Shown: positions 31,514 to 42,786, numbered from the stretch's first letter. The stretch: 64,000 nt of DNA from Saccharothrix sp. S26 (GCF_021390395.1 NZ_JAJUWT010000003.1:372001-436000), one strand, 5' to 3'. Notes: a model not told the origin generated them from the letters alone. Translations and numbers: made by a program.

Positions 31514-31813
31514 ATGTACGTCGTGCTGCTGGAGTACACCGCACCGCTGGACGAGGTCGACTACGCCCTCCCGGACCACGTGGAGTGGCTGAAGAAGCAG
31601 TACGAGGCCGGGCACTTCCTGGCCTCGGGCCGCCAGGTGCCGCGCGTGGGCAGCGTGATCATCGCGCGGCCGATGCCGCGCGGGAAGCTGGACGCGCTGC
31701 TGGCCACCGACCCGTTCGCGATCCACAAGCTGGCGAAGTCCCAGGTGGTGGAGTTCCAGGCCACCCGGACCGCGCCGGAGCTCGCCAGGGTGAACGAAGC
31801 GGTGATGGGCTAG
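31514..31813 (+). CDS. YciI-family protein
   Basis: 99 aa from ATG 31514 (MYVVLLEYTAPLDEVDYALP). The ferredoxin-like alpha+beta YciI fold is recognisable: DHVEWLKKQYEAGHFLASGR with the conserved His and the F-L-A-S-G turn, then SVIIARPMPRGKLDALLATD and AIHKLAKSQVVEFQAT. YciI relatives carry a His/Asp pair and some act in dehalogenation or as stand-alone enzymes of unknown chemistry. There is no ribosome binding site; a TACATT hexamer 6 nt upstream suggests a leaderless mRNA. It is divergent from trpS and convergent with a Lys-rich small gene. The function is not established. Confidence 0.88.
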   Translation: MYVVLLEYTAPLDEVDYALPDHVEWLKKQYEAGHFLASGRQVPRVGSVIIARPMPRGKLDALLATDPFAIHKLAKSQVVEFQATRTAPELARVNEAVMG

Positions 31814-31862
31814 CCGGCGGGCACGGCCCACGACCCACCCGGCGTCGGCCGGGCGGCGGCTC

Positions 31863-32027
31863 TCACGCGGCCGTCTTCTTCTTGCCTTTCTTCTTCTCCT
31901 TCTTGCGCTCCTGCTTCGCCGCCTTCTTCGCGGCTTTCTCCCGGGCCTTGAGCAGCACGACCACCGGACAGCTCTTGCACCTCGGTGTCGAACGGCAGCA
32001 CTTCTTCTTCACCTTGACCTTGCCCAC
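31863..32027 (-). CDS. Small Lys-rich cysteine protein conserved in Actinobacteria
   Basis: 54 aa from the GTG at 32027 (GGAG 9 nt upstream); a GTG at 32042 would add five residues. It reads GKVKVKKKCCRSTPRCKSCP then VVVLLKAREKAAKKAAKQER and a poly-Lys/Glu tail ending KKGKKKTAA. Four cysteines in CC-x5-C-x2-C could bind a metal, and the highly basic helix suggests RNA or DNA contact. A TACTCT -10 lies about 25 nt before the start. Similar short Lys-rich proteins with the KKKCCRS..RCK.CP motif are, from memory, widespread in Actinobacteria. A long frame in another register over the same bases is a shadow. The function is unknown. Confidence 0.75.
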   Translation of the reverse strand: MGKVKVKKKCCRSTPRCKSCPVVVLLKAREKAAKKAAKQERKKEKKKGKKKTAA

Positions 32028-32192
32028 GTCCGCGTGCTCCACTCATCCGGGTGTCCTCAGAGTAGGTGAGGCTGACCTCACCTGCCGTCCCTGTGTGGTA
32101 AGGGCGCTGCGCCCGGTAAGCTGTAGTCAGGCTGCGCGCGATCCATGTCCGGCGCCTGGCTTCCCTCGCACAGACATCTGTAGGAGTTCCGC

Positions 32193-34094
<1,902 letters not shown>

Positions 34095-34104
34095 GCGCGC
34101 CATA

Positions 34105-34157
34105 CCTTATATATAAGGGTCCGCTGCGGGCACCTCGGTCTTCGGACCGGGGTGCCC
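34105..34157 (+). terminator. typA terminator preceded by an AT palindrome
   Basis: CCTTATATATAAGG (34105-34118) is a perfect 14-bp palindrome, very AT-rich for this DNA. It is followed by GGGCACC-tCGGTC-TTCG-GACCGg-GGTGCCC (34128-34157), a long stem with a stable UUCG tetraloop. The hairpin suits termination of typA; the role of the palindrome is unclear. Confidence 0.7.
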
Positions 34158-34643
34158 GTCTCGTATCCGGCCCCGTCCACCCGTCATCGCCAAACACGAT
34201 TGGGTGAACATCGGCCAAAAATGTACGGAAACACTGTTACCGCCCCTCGGTTGGAACATGAGGAAACCGACCGACCGCCCCTGCCTCACCCCCAACCCCC
34301 GACCCCGACCCACACCCCTCGACCACCGCTCCCACCCCACCACCACCACCGCCCGCTCCCACCACCGCCCGCCACCCCGACCGCCCGCCACCCCGACCGC
34401 CCGACCGCCACCCGCCGCCTCCGGGCCCCGCGGCCGGCCGCCGAATCGGCGCGGGCCCCATGCGTCGGCGGTGGCCGGCCCGGGAGCGCTCGGGCCTGGG
34501 TCGGCGGGTGGTGTGGGTCACAGGGCTCGGTGCACGGCCGGATCGGGATCGGGATCGGGATCGGGTGGGGGTTGGTGGTGAGCGGGTGATGGGTGAGTGG
34601 GGTTGGGCGTCAACTGTCAGCGACGTCTGGCACGCTCGTACCC
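34158..34643. other. Gene-free low-complexity region between typA and the LpqW-like gene
   Basis: No credible gene is seen. From about 34260 to 34440 the plus strand is a C-rich run of CCACC and CCGACC units, with almost no G on that strand. Four exact tandem GATCGG units lie at 34541-34564, followed by G-rich sequence, so the opposite strands of the two parts could form G-quadruplexes. The open frames here follow composition only. Confidence 0.6.
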
Positions 34644-36314
34644 ATGGGGACGCGACACGTTCTTGCGGTGGTGGCTGCGCTCGCGCTGGCCGGGTGCACG
34701 GCTACGCCACCGCCGCCCCTGGTGCCTTCGACGCCGGGGATGACGGTCGTCCCGAAGGAGAAGCAGAACGAGGTCGTGGTCGGGGTGGACGACGTCAAGG
34801 GTGGCTACAACCCGCACACGTTGGCCAGCCAGAGCACGGTCACGACGGCGCTCGCGGCGCTGTTGCTGCCGTCGACGTTCCGGACCGACGCGGACGGCAG
34901 CCCGCGGCTCGACCTGGACCTCATGGTCAGCGCCGAGGTGACCGCGGCGGAGCCGTACACGGTCACATACACGTTGCGGCGGGATGCCAGCTGGTCGGAC
35001 TCGGCCCCGATCGCGGCCGAGGACTTCGTGTACCTCTGGCAGCGGATGCGGGAGGAGCCGGGGGTGGTCGATCCGGCCGGGTACCGGCTCATCGACGACA
35101 TCACCAGCCGTGAGGGCGGCAAGGTGGTCGAGGTCGTGTTCGGCAAGCCCTACCCGGGGTGGCGCAGCCTGTTCCGCAACCTCCTGCCCGCCCACCTGCT
35201 CAAAGACGCGCCCGGCGGGTGGGGTGCGGCGCTCGCGGACAGCTTCCCGGCCACCGCGGGGCCGTTCGCGGTCCGCACGCTGGACCAGCCGCGCGGCGAG
35301 ATCATCCTCGAGCGCAGCGACCGCTTCTGGGAAGCGCCGCCCACCCTGGACCGCGTGGTCCTGCGCCGGGCCAGCCAGCACGACACGGTCGAGGCGTTGA
35401 ACACCGGTGACGACCAGGTCGCGCTCATCCGCGCGGACGCCATCGCGACCAAGGAGGTCGCCGAGCTGGCCAAGACCACCTCGCTGGCCAGCGTCGTCGT
35501 CCCGCGCCCGGAAGTCGTCCAACTCCTGTTCCGCCCCGCCTCGCCGCGGATGCAGGACGTCCGCGTCCGCACCGCCGTGATGAACCTGCTCGACCGCGAC
35601 GACCTGATCGACGCCGACTCCCGCAGCGGCCCCAGCGAGAACCTCCGCGCGGACGCCCAGGTGATCCCGCCGAGCAAGCCCGGCTACACCCCGACCATGC
35701 CCCCCAAGACCGGTGACCCGGCGCAACTGCTCACCGAAGCGGGTTACACCCGGCCGGAGGGTGGGCAGTGGGGGCGTGACAACAAGCCGATGGAGTTGAC
35801 CATCGCCGCACCGGTCGGGATCGAGCCGTACGTGACCGTCGCGAACCGCGTCCAGCGTCAACTGTCATTGTCCGGAATCGCTGCGCGCATCCTGACAACG
35901 CAGCCCAATGAGTTGTTCGGCCAAGATCTGTCGGATACCGCCGCGTCCAATGAGCCGGTCGACATTGCCGTCGTGCCGCAGGTGGACACCGGCGATTCCG
36001 CGGCCGTTCTGGCTTCCACATTCGGCTGCCGTCCCACGCCCGCGGACGGCGGTACACCCATTCCGGCGAATCTGTCCGGTTTCTGCGACCAGGCGGTCCA
36101 GCCGGTGATCGAACAGGCCCTCAGCGGCCAGGTGCTGCTCGCCGACGCCCTCAAGACGATCGAGCCGGTGCTGTGGCAGCAGGCCGTCTCGCTGCCGTTG
36201 TTCCAGGTAGCGGACTTGTTGGTGGTCCTGCCGGAGGCCGAGAACGTGACCGCCGGTGCTCCGTTCGCCGGTCCGCTGAGCACCGCCCGCGCGTGGCGAC
36301 GCCAAGATCGTTGA
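34644..36314 (+). CDS. lpqW: LpqW-like lipoprotein (family 5 solute-binding fold)
   Basis: 556 aa from ATG 34644. The signal peptide MGTRHVLAVVAALALAGCTA has lipobox ALAGC with the acylated cysteine at residue 18. The mature protein is a peptide/nickel-binding type fold: YNPHTLASQSTVTTALAALL, YTLRRDASWSDSAPIAAEDF, FAVRTLDQPRGEIILERSDR and VQLLFRPASPRMQDVRVRTA. The neighbouring genes (typA upstream; pimE 16 kb away) match M. tuberculosis Rv1166 (LpqW), which steers the balance of phosphatidylinositol mannosides and lipoarabinomannan rather than importing peptides. That role is inferred by context; an oligopeptide-binding protein for the downstream permeases remains possible. It lacks its own transporter genes in direct contact. 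Confidence 0.8.
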   Translation: MGTRHVLAVVAALALAGCTATPPPPLVPSTPGMTVVPKEKQNEVVVGVDDVKGGYNPHTLASQSTVTTALAALLLPSTFRTDADGSPRLDLDLMVSAEVTAAEPYTVTYTLRRDASWSDSAPIAAEDFVYLWQRMREEPGVVDPAGYRLIDDITSREGGKVVEVVFGKPYPGWRSLFRNLLPAHLLKDAPGGWGAALADSFPATAGPFAVRTLDQPRGEIILERSDRFWEAPPTLDRVVLRRASQHDTVEALNTGDDQVALIRADAIATKEVAELAKTTSLASVVVPRPEVVQLLFRPASPRMQDVRVRTAVMNLLDRDDLIDADSRSGPSENLRADAQVIPPSKPGYTPTMPPKTGDPAQLLTEAGYTRPEGGQWGRDNKPMELTIAAPVGIEPYVTVANRVQRQLSLSGIAARILTTQPNELFGQDLSDTAASNEPVDIAVVPQVDTGDSAAVLASTFGCRPTPADGGTPIPANLSGFCDQAVQPVIEQALSGQVLLADALKTIEPVLWQQAVSLPLFQVADLLVVLPEAENVTAGAPFAGPLSTARAWRRQDR

Positions 36315-36364
36315 CCGTTGACCCGGACGAAACACTGGCTTCAAGATGCGTGCGCGGTGCAGTA

Positions 36365-36393
36365 TTGACAGTATTCCCGTCGTCCGGTTAACG
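36365..36393 (+). promoter_or_regulatory. Candidate promoter upstream of the peptide importer operon
   Basis: A perfect TTGACA (36365-36370) is followed after 17 nt by TTAACG (36388-36393). It sits 213 bp before the substrate-binding gene, in the otherwise featureless 36315-36605 gap. The -10 is weak and the leader would be long, so this is tentative. Confidence 0.35.
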
Positions 36394-36605
36394 AACGCTC
36401 CCGCCCGGTAACGACGGAGTCGCGTGCTGCGACCAACGTGTCACCCTTTGGTCACGATCGGCCGATGGGCAGTGACCGTGCCGCGCACGGCTTCTTATCG
36501 TGCTGCAACGGTGTGTCGGTTCGGGGCGCGTTTGGCACATCACGGTTATGGGTGGAAGTCGGCCCAAACGGTCGCTCCAACCCAGTGCTAGGAGGGCACG
36601 TGTCG

Positions 36606-38429
36606 ATGAGGAGATCAAAGGCTGTCTCGGCGCTCGCGCTGTTGACCGGCGCCGCGCTCGTGCTGAGCGCGTGCGGTGGCGGCGGCTCGGGCGGTGGCGA
36701 TCAAGGCGGGCCGCAGGACAGCGACCCGGGCGCGATCGGTAGCCAGGACGAGGTGTTGAAGCGTCCGAAGGTGGAGGACATCGGCGAGGTCGCGATCGCC
36801 GTGGAAGAGGGCTTCAGCAACTACAACAACAACATCGGCGCCACGAACAACTTCGCGAGCACCATCGCGCTGTCGAACGTGCAGCCCTCGCCGTACGTGA
36901 CCGACCTGGTCGACGGCAAGGTCATCATCAAGGTCGACGGCGACCTGATGGAGTCCATCAAGGTCACGTCGACCGACCCGCAGACCATCGAGTGGAAGGT
37001 CCAGAAGGCGGCCGTCTGGTCCGACGGCGAGCCGATCGACTGCGACGACTTCTACCTGAAGTGGCTGGCCGCGACGAGCAAGGCCACCGTCAAGGGTGAC
37101 GACGGCACGGAAGCGTCGATCTTCGACTCGTCCGACACGGGTTACAAGGACATCGAGAAGCTCGACTGCTCCGAGGACGGCAAGACCGTCACCACCACGT
37201 TCTTCAAGGACCGGGCGTTCGCGGACTACCGCGCCCTGTTCTCGCAGCCGGGCAGCGACAGCCTGCTGCCGGCGCACATCCTGGAGCAGAAGACCGGCGT
37301 CGCGGACATCACCAAGGTGCTGCCCTCGCAGAACGACGACACGGTCAAGAAGGTCGCCGAGTTCTACACCACCGGCTGGCGGGGCTTCGACCCGGCGGTC
37401 GCGCTGTCCGGCGGCCCGTACCAGATCGTCTCGGCGGACCTCAAGGACCAGACGGTCCTGGAGCGCAACCCGAAGTGGTGGGGCAACCCCGGTGGCCCGT
37501 CCAAGGTCATCCTGAAGACGAACACCGACGCCCAGTCGGCCGCTCAGCAGCTGCAGAACAAGGAAGTCCAGGTCATCGCGCCGCAGGCCGACGCGGCCGT
37601 GGCGCAGCAGCTGCGCGGTGACAGCGCGTTCGAGGTCTACGCGGCCGGTGGCCAGACCTACGAGCACGTCGACTTCAACATGGCGCTGCCCCTGTTCAAG
37701 CAGAACAAGGAGCTGCGCACGGCGATCGCCCAGTGCTTCGACCGCGACGCGCTGGTCGAGAAGCTGGTCGCGGACGTGGACCCCAACGCCAAGCCGCTGG
37801 GCAGCCTGACGTTCATGCCGAACGAGGTCGGCTACGAGGACCACTACAGCGACATCGGCAAGGGTGACGTCGCGGCGGCCAAGAAGACGCTCGAGGACGC
37901 CGGCTGGAAGCAGGGCGCCGACGGCATCTACGCCAAGGGCGAGTTCCGCGCCTCCTTCAAGCTGGGCCACAAGATCGTCCAGCGTCGTGCGGACACCGTG
38001 CGCATCCTGCAGGACAAGTGCAAGCAGGCCGGCATCGAGATCGTCGACGACCAGGCGGCGGACTTCAACGACAAGCGCCTCCCGGCCAGCGAGTTCGAGG
38101 CCGCGCTGTTCGCGTGGGTCGGCCAGCCGCTGAAGGCCGGCGCGTACGGCAACTACGCCCAGAAGGACAAGGGCGGTTCGGCCAACTACAACAACTACGA
38201 CTCCGCCGCGTTGACGGAGAAGTGGGCGGCCGCGAACAGCGAGCTGGACTACCAGAAGCGCGTCACCATGATGAACGACGCCGACAAGATCATGCGGGAC
38301 GACCTGCACAGCGTTCCGCTGTTCCAGCTCACCGACTTCGCGGCGTCGAGCGCGGACATCGGCCCGATCTCCTACATCGGTGTCGGTGGCGGCGTGACCT
38401 GGAACCTCTACGCCTGGCAGAAGAAGTAG
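36606..38429 (+). CDS. Peptide ABC transporter substrate-binding lipoprotein (DppA/OppA family)
   Basis: 607 aa from ATG 36606, with AGGAGGG 9 nt upstream (a GTG at 36600 is too close). The lipobox is VLSACGG, with the cysteine near residue 25, followed by a Gly/Ser/Asp linker. The family 5 solute-binding fold is clear: EWKVQKAAVWSDGEPIDCDD, RGFDPAVALSGGPYQIVSAD, VLERNPKWWGNPGGPSKVI, VDFNMALPLFKQNKELRTAI and VPLFQLTDFAA. It captures short peptides or similar solutes and delivers them to the permease genes 150 bp downstream. A strong hairpin between this gene and the permeases would let it be made in excess. Codon use is less extreme, with many Lys and Asn residues, as for abundant exported binding proteins. 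Confidence 0.93.
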   Translation: MRRSKAVSALALLTGAALVLSACGGGGSGGGDQGGPQDSDPGAIGSQDEVLKRPKVEDIGEVAIAVEEGFSNYNNNIGATNNFASTIALSNVQPSPYVTDLVDGKVIIKVDGDLMESIKVTSTDPQTIEWKVQKAAVWSDGEPIDCDDFYLKWLAATSKATVKGDDGTEASIFDSSDTGYKDIEKLDCSEDGKTVTTTFFKDRAFADYRALFSQPGSDSLLPAHILEQKTGVADITKVLPSQNDDTVKKVAEFYTTGWRGFDPAVALSGGPYQIVSADLKDQTVLERNPKWWGNPGGPSKVILKTNTDAQSAAQQLQNKEVQVIAPQADAAVAQQLRGDSAFEVYAAGGQTYEHVDFNMALPLFKQNKELRTAIAQCFDRDALVEKLVADVDPNAKPLGSLTFMPNEVGYEDHYSDIGKGDVAAAKKTLEDAGWKQGADGIYAKGEFRASFKLGHKIVQRRADTVRILQDKCKQAGIEIVDDQAADFNDKRLPASEFEAALFAWVGQPLKAGAYGNYAQKDKGGSANYNNYDSAALTEKWAAANSELDYQKRVTMMNDADKIMRDDLHSVPLFQLTDFAASSADIGPISYIGVGGGVTWNLYAWQKK

Positions 38430-38477
38430 TCACCGCCGGGCTCGGTGAGTCCGCATAGGTAAAGCACGACTCAGCCG

Positions 38478-38512
38478 CCGGGGGGTCGGTGCCACAAGCA
38501 CCGGCCCCCCGG
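38478..38512 (+). terminator. Intra-operon hairpin after the substrate-binding gene
   Basis: CCGGGGGG-tCGGTGC and GCACCGg-CCCCCCGG close a CACAA loop. Such a stem after the first gene of a transporter operon can stabilise the upstream mRNA or partly terminate, giving more binding protein than permease. Confidence 0.65.
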
Positions 38513-38580
38513 ACGGTGTCCGCGTCCGGTAGGCTCCCACGCTTGCACGCGGGGGTGCCTAGGGAGACTAGAGACTCGTC

Positions 38581-39579
38581 ATGTTCCGTTACATAATCCG
38601 GCGGTTGTTGATCTCGATTCCGCTGTTGATCGTCGCTTCATTCCTCTGCTTCGGTCTCGTCAACGCCATGGGCGATCCCCTCGGCGAGTGGAAGCTCCAG
38701 AAGCCCCGGACACCGGCGGAGATCGCCGCCGCGTACGAGCGGACGGGCTACAACAAGCCGTTCATGGAGCGCTACGTCGACTGGGCCGGCGACTTCGTGA
38801 CCGGCGACTGGGGCGAGTCCGTCGTCCCCGGCAACGCGGGCAAACCGGTCAAGGAAGAGCTGCTCAAGGCGTTCGGCGTGACGCTGCGGCTCATCCTCGG
38901 CGCGGAGCTCATCGCGCTGCTGCTCGGCATCGTCGTCGGCGTCATCGGCGCGGTGAGACAGTACTCGATATTCGACTACACGGCGACGGGAATATCGTTC
39001 GCGATGTTCTCGATGCCGTTGTTCTGCGTGGCCCTGGTGCTCAAGGCCGGTGGCATCGAGCTGAACAACTGGCTGGAGTCCATCGGCGCCGACCGCTGGA
39101 TCATCACGGCGGGTCCGCCGGGTGACGGGTTCGGCGGCAGCTTCGGCCAGCAGGTGTTCCAGTACAGCGGCGCGTACATCCTGCCGACCATTTCGCTGGT
39201 GGTCATCCAGTTCGCGCTCTACAGCCGTTTCCAGCGCGCCTCGATGCTGGAGACGTTGAACGCCGACTACGTGCGCACGGCGCAGGCGAAGGGCATCTCG
39301 GAAGCGCGGTCGATCTTCCGGCACGCGTTCCGCAACGCGCTCATCCCGATCATCACGGTCTCCTCGCTCAACATCGGCGCCGGTTTCGGTGGCGCGGTGA
39401 TCACCGAAACGGTCTTCAGCTGGTCCGGAATGGGCAAGTTCATCGTCGAGGCCATCACGAAGATCGAGCCGTACCAGGTGCTCGGCTTCATGATGCTCAC
39501 GGCCGTGTTCATCATCGTGTTCAACCTGATCGCGGACATCCTGTACGCCTTCCTGGACCCGAGGATTCGCCTTGACTGA
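38581..39579 (+). CDS. dppB: Peptide ABC transporter permease, DppB type
   Basis: 332 aa from ATG 38581. The N-terminus MFRYIIRRLLISIPLLIVAS followed by FLCFGLVNAMGDPLGEWK is the usual first helix and lead-in of DppB/OppB. Six helices are predicted; the coupling EAA motif is YVRTAQAKGISEARSIFRHA followed by FRNALIPIITVSS, and GAVITETVFSWSGMGKFIVE is the conserved C-terminal signature. An extracytoplasmic insert (residues about 155-190) is longer than in E. coli DppB, as in actinobacterial homologues. It overlaps the dppC start by 8 bases. Forms the membrane channel with DppC. Confidence 0.93.
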   Translation: MFRYIIRRLLISIPLLIVASFLCFGLVNAMGDPLGEWKLQKPRTPAEIAAAYERTGYNKPFMERYVDWAGDFVTGDWGESVVPGNAGKPVKEELLKAFGVTLRLILGAELIALLLGIVVGVIGAVRQYSIFDYTATGISFAMFSMPLFCVALVLKAGGIELNNWLESIGADRWIITAGPPGDGFGGSFGQQVFQYSGAYILPTISLVVIQFALYSRFQRASMLETLNADYVRTAQAKGISEARSIFRHAFRNALIPIITVSSLNIGAGFGGAVITETVFSWSGMGKFIVEAITKIEPYQVLGFMMLTAVFIIVFNLIADILYAFLDPRIRLD

Positions 39580-40531
39580 GATCGGTTCCCCCGTGGCGCA
39601 GGCGCCCGCGCCCCAGTCGGGCGGCGAGGCGAGCACGTTCGACACGACCACGGCGCGCAAGCAGTGGCAGGTCATCCTGCGCCGGTTCACCCGGCACCGG
39701 GCGGCTTTGGTCGGCCTGGTCCTGTTCGTGGTCCTGGTGCTGTTCGCCTTCTTCGGCGGCCTGTTCTGGAAGTACAGCTACACCGACCTGGGCTTCAAGC
39801 GGTACCTGCCGCCCAGCGGCGACCACCCGTTCGGCACGGACCGGCTGGGTGGCGACATGGTCGCCCTGATCATCCGCGGCACGCAGTTCTCGTTGCAGAT
39901 CGCGATCGTGGTGGCGGTGCTGTCCACCGTCATCGGCGTGGTGCTGGGCGCGGTGGCCGGGTACATGAAGGGCTGGGTCGACACGCTGATCAGCCGCTTC
40001 ATCGACCTGCTGCTGGTGATCCCCAGCCTGATCATCGCGGCCGTGCTGGTGCGCAACAGCTTCGTGGTGTCGGTGGCGGGCGGCAGCGGCGGCAGCAACT
40101 GGCTGATCGTGGCGCTCTACCTGGGCCTGATCGGCTGGCTGTCGATCGCCCGGGTCATCCGCGGCATGGTGCTGTCGCTGCGCGAGAAGGAGTTCGTGGA
40201 GGCGGCCCGCGCGCTGGGCGCGTCCACGTTCCGCATCGTGTTCCGGCACATCCTGCCCAACACCGTGGACGTGATCATCGTCAACGCCACGCTGGCGATC
40301 GCGCAGGCCGTGCTGCTGGAGGCCGCGCTGTCGTTCATCGGCCTCGGCGTGCAGAGCCCGGACACGTCGCTGGGCCTGATGATCAGCCTGAACAAGAACG
40401 AGTTGACGCTGCACCCGTGGCTGTTCTTCACGCCGTTCGTGTTCATCGTGCTGATCTCGCTCGCGGTGAACTTCATCGGCGACGGTCTCCGGGACGCCTT
40501 CGACCCGCGGCAGAGGAGGGTGAAGGCATGA
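39572..40531 (+). CDS. dppC: Peptide ABC transporter permease, DppC type
   Basis: 319 aa from a TTG at 39572 with GAGGATT upstream, inside the end of dppB. The N-terminal cytoplasmic segment leads to TM1 (ALVGLVLFVVLVLFAFFGGL), then the DppC hallmark HPFGTDRLGGDMVALIIRGT. The EAA coupling motif is FVEAARALGASTFRIVFRHI followed by LPNTVDVIIV, and ALSFIGLGVQSPDTSLGLMI is the typical late signature. Six helices are predicted. The gene overlaps the following ATPase by ATGA. It pairs with DppB to form the transmembrane pore. Confidence 0.94.
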   Translation: MTEIGSPVAQAPAPQSGGEASTFDTTTARKQWQVILRRFTRHRAALVGLVLFVVLVLFAFFGGLFWKYSYTDLGFKRYLPPSGDHPFGTDRLGGDMVALIIRGTQFSLQIAIVVAVLSTVIGVVLGAVAGYMKGWVDTLISRFIDLLLVIPSLIIAAVLVRNSFVVSVAGGSGGSNWLIVALYLGLIGWLSIARVIRGMVLSLREKEFVEAARALGASTFRIVFRHILPNTVDVIIVNATLAIAQAVLLEAALSFIGLGVQSPDTSLGLMISLNKNELTLHPWLFFTPFVFIVLISLAVNFIGDGLRDAFDPRQRRVKA

Positions 40532-41715
40532 GTGAGGTGGACGTGATGGGTGCTCCCGAGTCCTCGGCCTGGCAGAACACGACGGGTGGCGCGGAGAAGC
40601 TGCTGCGCGTGGAGAACCTGTCGGTGGACTTCCCGACCGACGACGGCACCGTGCACGCGGTGCGGGACGTGTCGTTCACCCTCGGCCCCGGCGAGGTGCT
40701 GGGCATCGTGGGCGAGTCCGGTTCCGGCAAGTCGGTGTCGTCGATGGCGATCATGGGCCTGCTGCCCAAGACCGCGAAGGTCGGCGGGTCGATCAAGTTC
40801 AAGGACCGCGAGCTGGTCGGCTTGACCTACAAGCAGATGCAGCCGATCCGCGGCAACGGCGTCTCGATGATCTTCCAGGACCCGATGACGTCGCTGAACC
40901 CGGTGTACACGGTGGGCTGGCAGCTCGCCGAGGCGCACCGGGCGCACCACGACGTGTCGAAGAAGGCCGCCTGGGCCAAGGCCGTCGAGGCGCTGGAGCT
41001 GGTCGGCATCCCGCAGCCGGACCGGCGCGCGTCGCAGTACCCGCACGAGTTCTCCGGCGGCATGCGGCAGCGCGCGATGATCGCCATGGCGATCATCAAC
41101 GACCCGGACGTGATCATCGCGGACGAGCCGACCACGGCGCTGGACGTGACCGTGCAGGCGCAGATCCTGGACACGCTGCTGCGCATCCGGGACGAGACGA
41201 GCGCGGGCATCATGGTCATCACGCACGACCTGGGCGTGGTGGCGGGCATGGTGGACCGCGTGCAGGTCATGTACGGCGGCACGGTGGTCGAGCAGGGCAC
41301 CGTGGACGAGGTGTTCGAGGCGCAGCGCATGCCGTACACGGTGGGCCTGCTCGGCTCGATCCCGAACCCGAACATGCTGGGCAAGCGGCTCACCCCGATC
41401 AAGGGCGCCCCTCCCTCGCTGATGAACCTGCCGCAGGGCTGCTCCTTCTCGCCCCGCTGCCCGTTGGCGATCGACGAGTGCCGCCAGACCGAGCCGCTGC
41501 TGCTGGAGACCGACCGGCCGGGCCACTTCGCGCGGTGCCACCGCTCCGCGCACCTGGCCACGATCGAGAACCCGCAGCGGCTGTTCGCCCACGACGAGAT
41601 CGGCGTGGTCGAGAACCCCGCGTCGCTGACCATGGCGAACCCGGACATCCCGGTGAGCGAGGACCTCGACGTGGTCGAAGCTCGGTTGCACGAAGAGGAG
41701 AAGCCGACCTCATGA
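40528..41715 (+). CDS. dppD: Peptide ABC transporter ATP-binding protein, DppD type
   Basis: 395 aa from ATG 40528 (ATGA overlap). Walker [19 protein letters not shown]-loop [17 protein letters not shown], signature [15 protein letters not shown], Walker [17 protein letters not shown] and H-loop [11 protein letters not shown]. The C-terminal oligopeptide-transporter extension has [19 protein letters not shown], the cysteine cluster that binds a 4Fe-4S centre in DppD/OppD proteins. The last 60 residues are acidic and poorly conserved. One of two non-identical ATPases energising the importer. Confidence 0.95.
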   Translation: MSEVDVMGAPESSAWQNTTGGAEKLLRVENLSVDFPTDDGTVHAVRDVSFTLGPGEVLGIVGESGSGKSVSSMAIMGLLPKTAKVGGSIKFKDRELVGLTYKQMQPIRGNGVSMIFQDPMTSLNPVYTVGWQLAEAHRAHHDVSKKAAWAKAVEALELVGIPQPDRRASQYPHEFSGGMRQRAMIAMAIINDPDVIIADEPTTALDVTVQAQILDTLLRIRDETSAGIMVITHDLGVVAGMVDRVQVMYGGTVVEQGTVDEVFEAQRMPYTVGLLGSIPNPNMLGKRLTPIKGAPPSLMNLPQGCSFSPRCPLAIDECRQTEPLLLETDRPGHFARCHRSAHLATIENPQRLFAHDEIGVVENPASLTMANPDIPVSEDLDVVEARLHEEEKPTS

Positions 41716-42779
41716 CGTCGACTGACATCAACCCCCAGGCCGGTGGCCTCGCGTCGGGCGGACGTCCGGGCGAGACGCCGTTGCTGGAGGTCAAGGACCT
41801 GGTCAAGTCGTTCCCGGTGCGCGGCGGCGGCATCATCCCGCGCACGGTGGGGCAGGTCCAGGCGGTGTCCGGGGTGAGCTTCGACCTCTACCCGGGCGAG
41901 ACGCTGGGCCTGGTCGGCGAGTCCGGCTGCGGCAAGTCCACCACCGGTCGGGCCATCCTCCAGCTGCACAAGCCCACGTCGGGCTCGGTGAAGTTCGAGG
42001 GCCGCGAGCTGACCAAGCTGCGCGGCAAGGGCCTGCGGGGCGTGCGGCGGGACATGCAGATCGTGTTCCAGGACCCGTACGCGTCGCTGAACCCCCGGTG
42101 GCAGATCAACGAGCTGATCTCCGAGCCGTTCAAGATCCACGGCATGCCGGAGGGCTCCGGCAAGGACGTGCAGGCGCGGGTCAACGAGCTGATGGAGCTC
42201 GTCGGCCTCAACCCGGAGCACCGCAACCGGTACGCGCACGAGTTCTCCGGCGGCCAGCGCCAGCGCATCGGCATCGCCCGCGCGCTCGCGCTCAACCCGA
42301 AGCTCGTGGTGCTGGACGAGCCGGTGTCCGCGCTGGACGTGTCGGTGCAGGCGGGCGTGGTGAACCTGCTCGAGGAGCTGCAGGAGCGCCTGGGCCTGGC
42401 CTACCTGTTCGTGGCGCACGACCTGTCGGTCGTGCGGCACATCTCCGACCGGGTCGCCGTGATGTACCTCGGCAAGATCATCGAGATCGGTGACCGGGAG
42501 GAGATCTACGCCCGGCCGATGCACCCGTACACGCAGGCCCTGCTGTCCGCGGTGCCGGTGCCGAACCCGAAGATCGAACGGCAGCGCCAGCGGATCGTGC
42601 TCACCGGTGACGTCCCGTCGCCGGTGAACCCGCCGTCGGGCTGCCGCTTCCGCACCCGGTGCTGGAAGGCGCAGGACATCTGCGCGGTCGAGGAGCCCAA
42701 GCTGGAACGGCGCGGTGACGGCGCGGGCACGCTCTCGGCGTGCCACTTCGCCGAGGTCGCGCCCTCCCTCGTCGGCTGA
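41712..42779 (+). CDS. dppF: Peptide ABC transporter ATP-binding protein, DppF type
   Basis: 355 aa from ATG 41712 (ATGA overlap with dppD). Walker [19 protein letters not shown]-loop [17 protein letters not shown], signature [15 protein letters not shown], Walker [17 protein letters not shown] and H-loop [12 protein letters not shown]. The C-terminal block has [20 protein letters not shown] and the Cys cluster of the family. The first 40 residues are a non-conserved extension. It completes a five-gene importer (binding protein, two permeases, two ATPases) in one transcription unit. A GC-rich hairpin lies 7 bp after the stop. Confidence 0.95.
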   Translation: MTSTDINPQAGGLASGGRPGETPLLEVKDLVKSFPVRGGGIIPRTVGQVQAVSGVSFDLYPGETLGLVGESGCGKSTTGRAILQLHKPTSGSVKFEGRELTKLRGKGLRGVRRDMQIVFQDPYASLNPRWQINELISEPFKIHGMPEGSGKDVQARVNELMELVGLNPEHRNRYAHEFSGGQRQRIGIARALALNPKLVVLDEPVSALDVSVQAGVVNLLEELQERLGLAYLFVAHDLSVVRHISDRVAVMYLGKIIEIGDREEIYARPMHPYTQALLSAVPVPNPKIERQRQRIVLTGDVPSPVNPPSGCRFRTRCWKAQDICAVEEPKLERRGDGAGTLSACHFAEVAPSLVG

Positions 42780-42786
42780 GCGCAAC

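Noticed and set aside
34152..34643. Open frames in the typA-LpqW gap (for example 145 and 125 residues)
   Set aside because: Products are Pro/Thr/His or Arg/Gly low complexity that follows the C-rich strand; no start signals.
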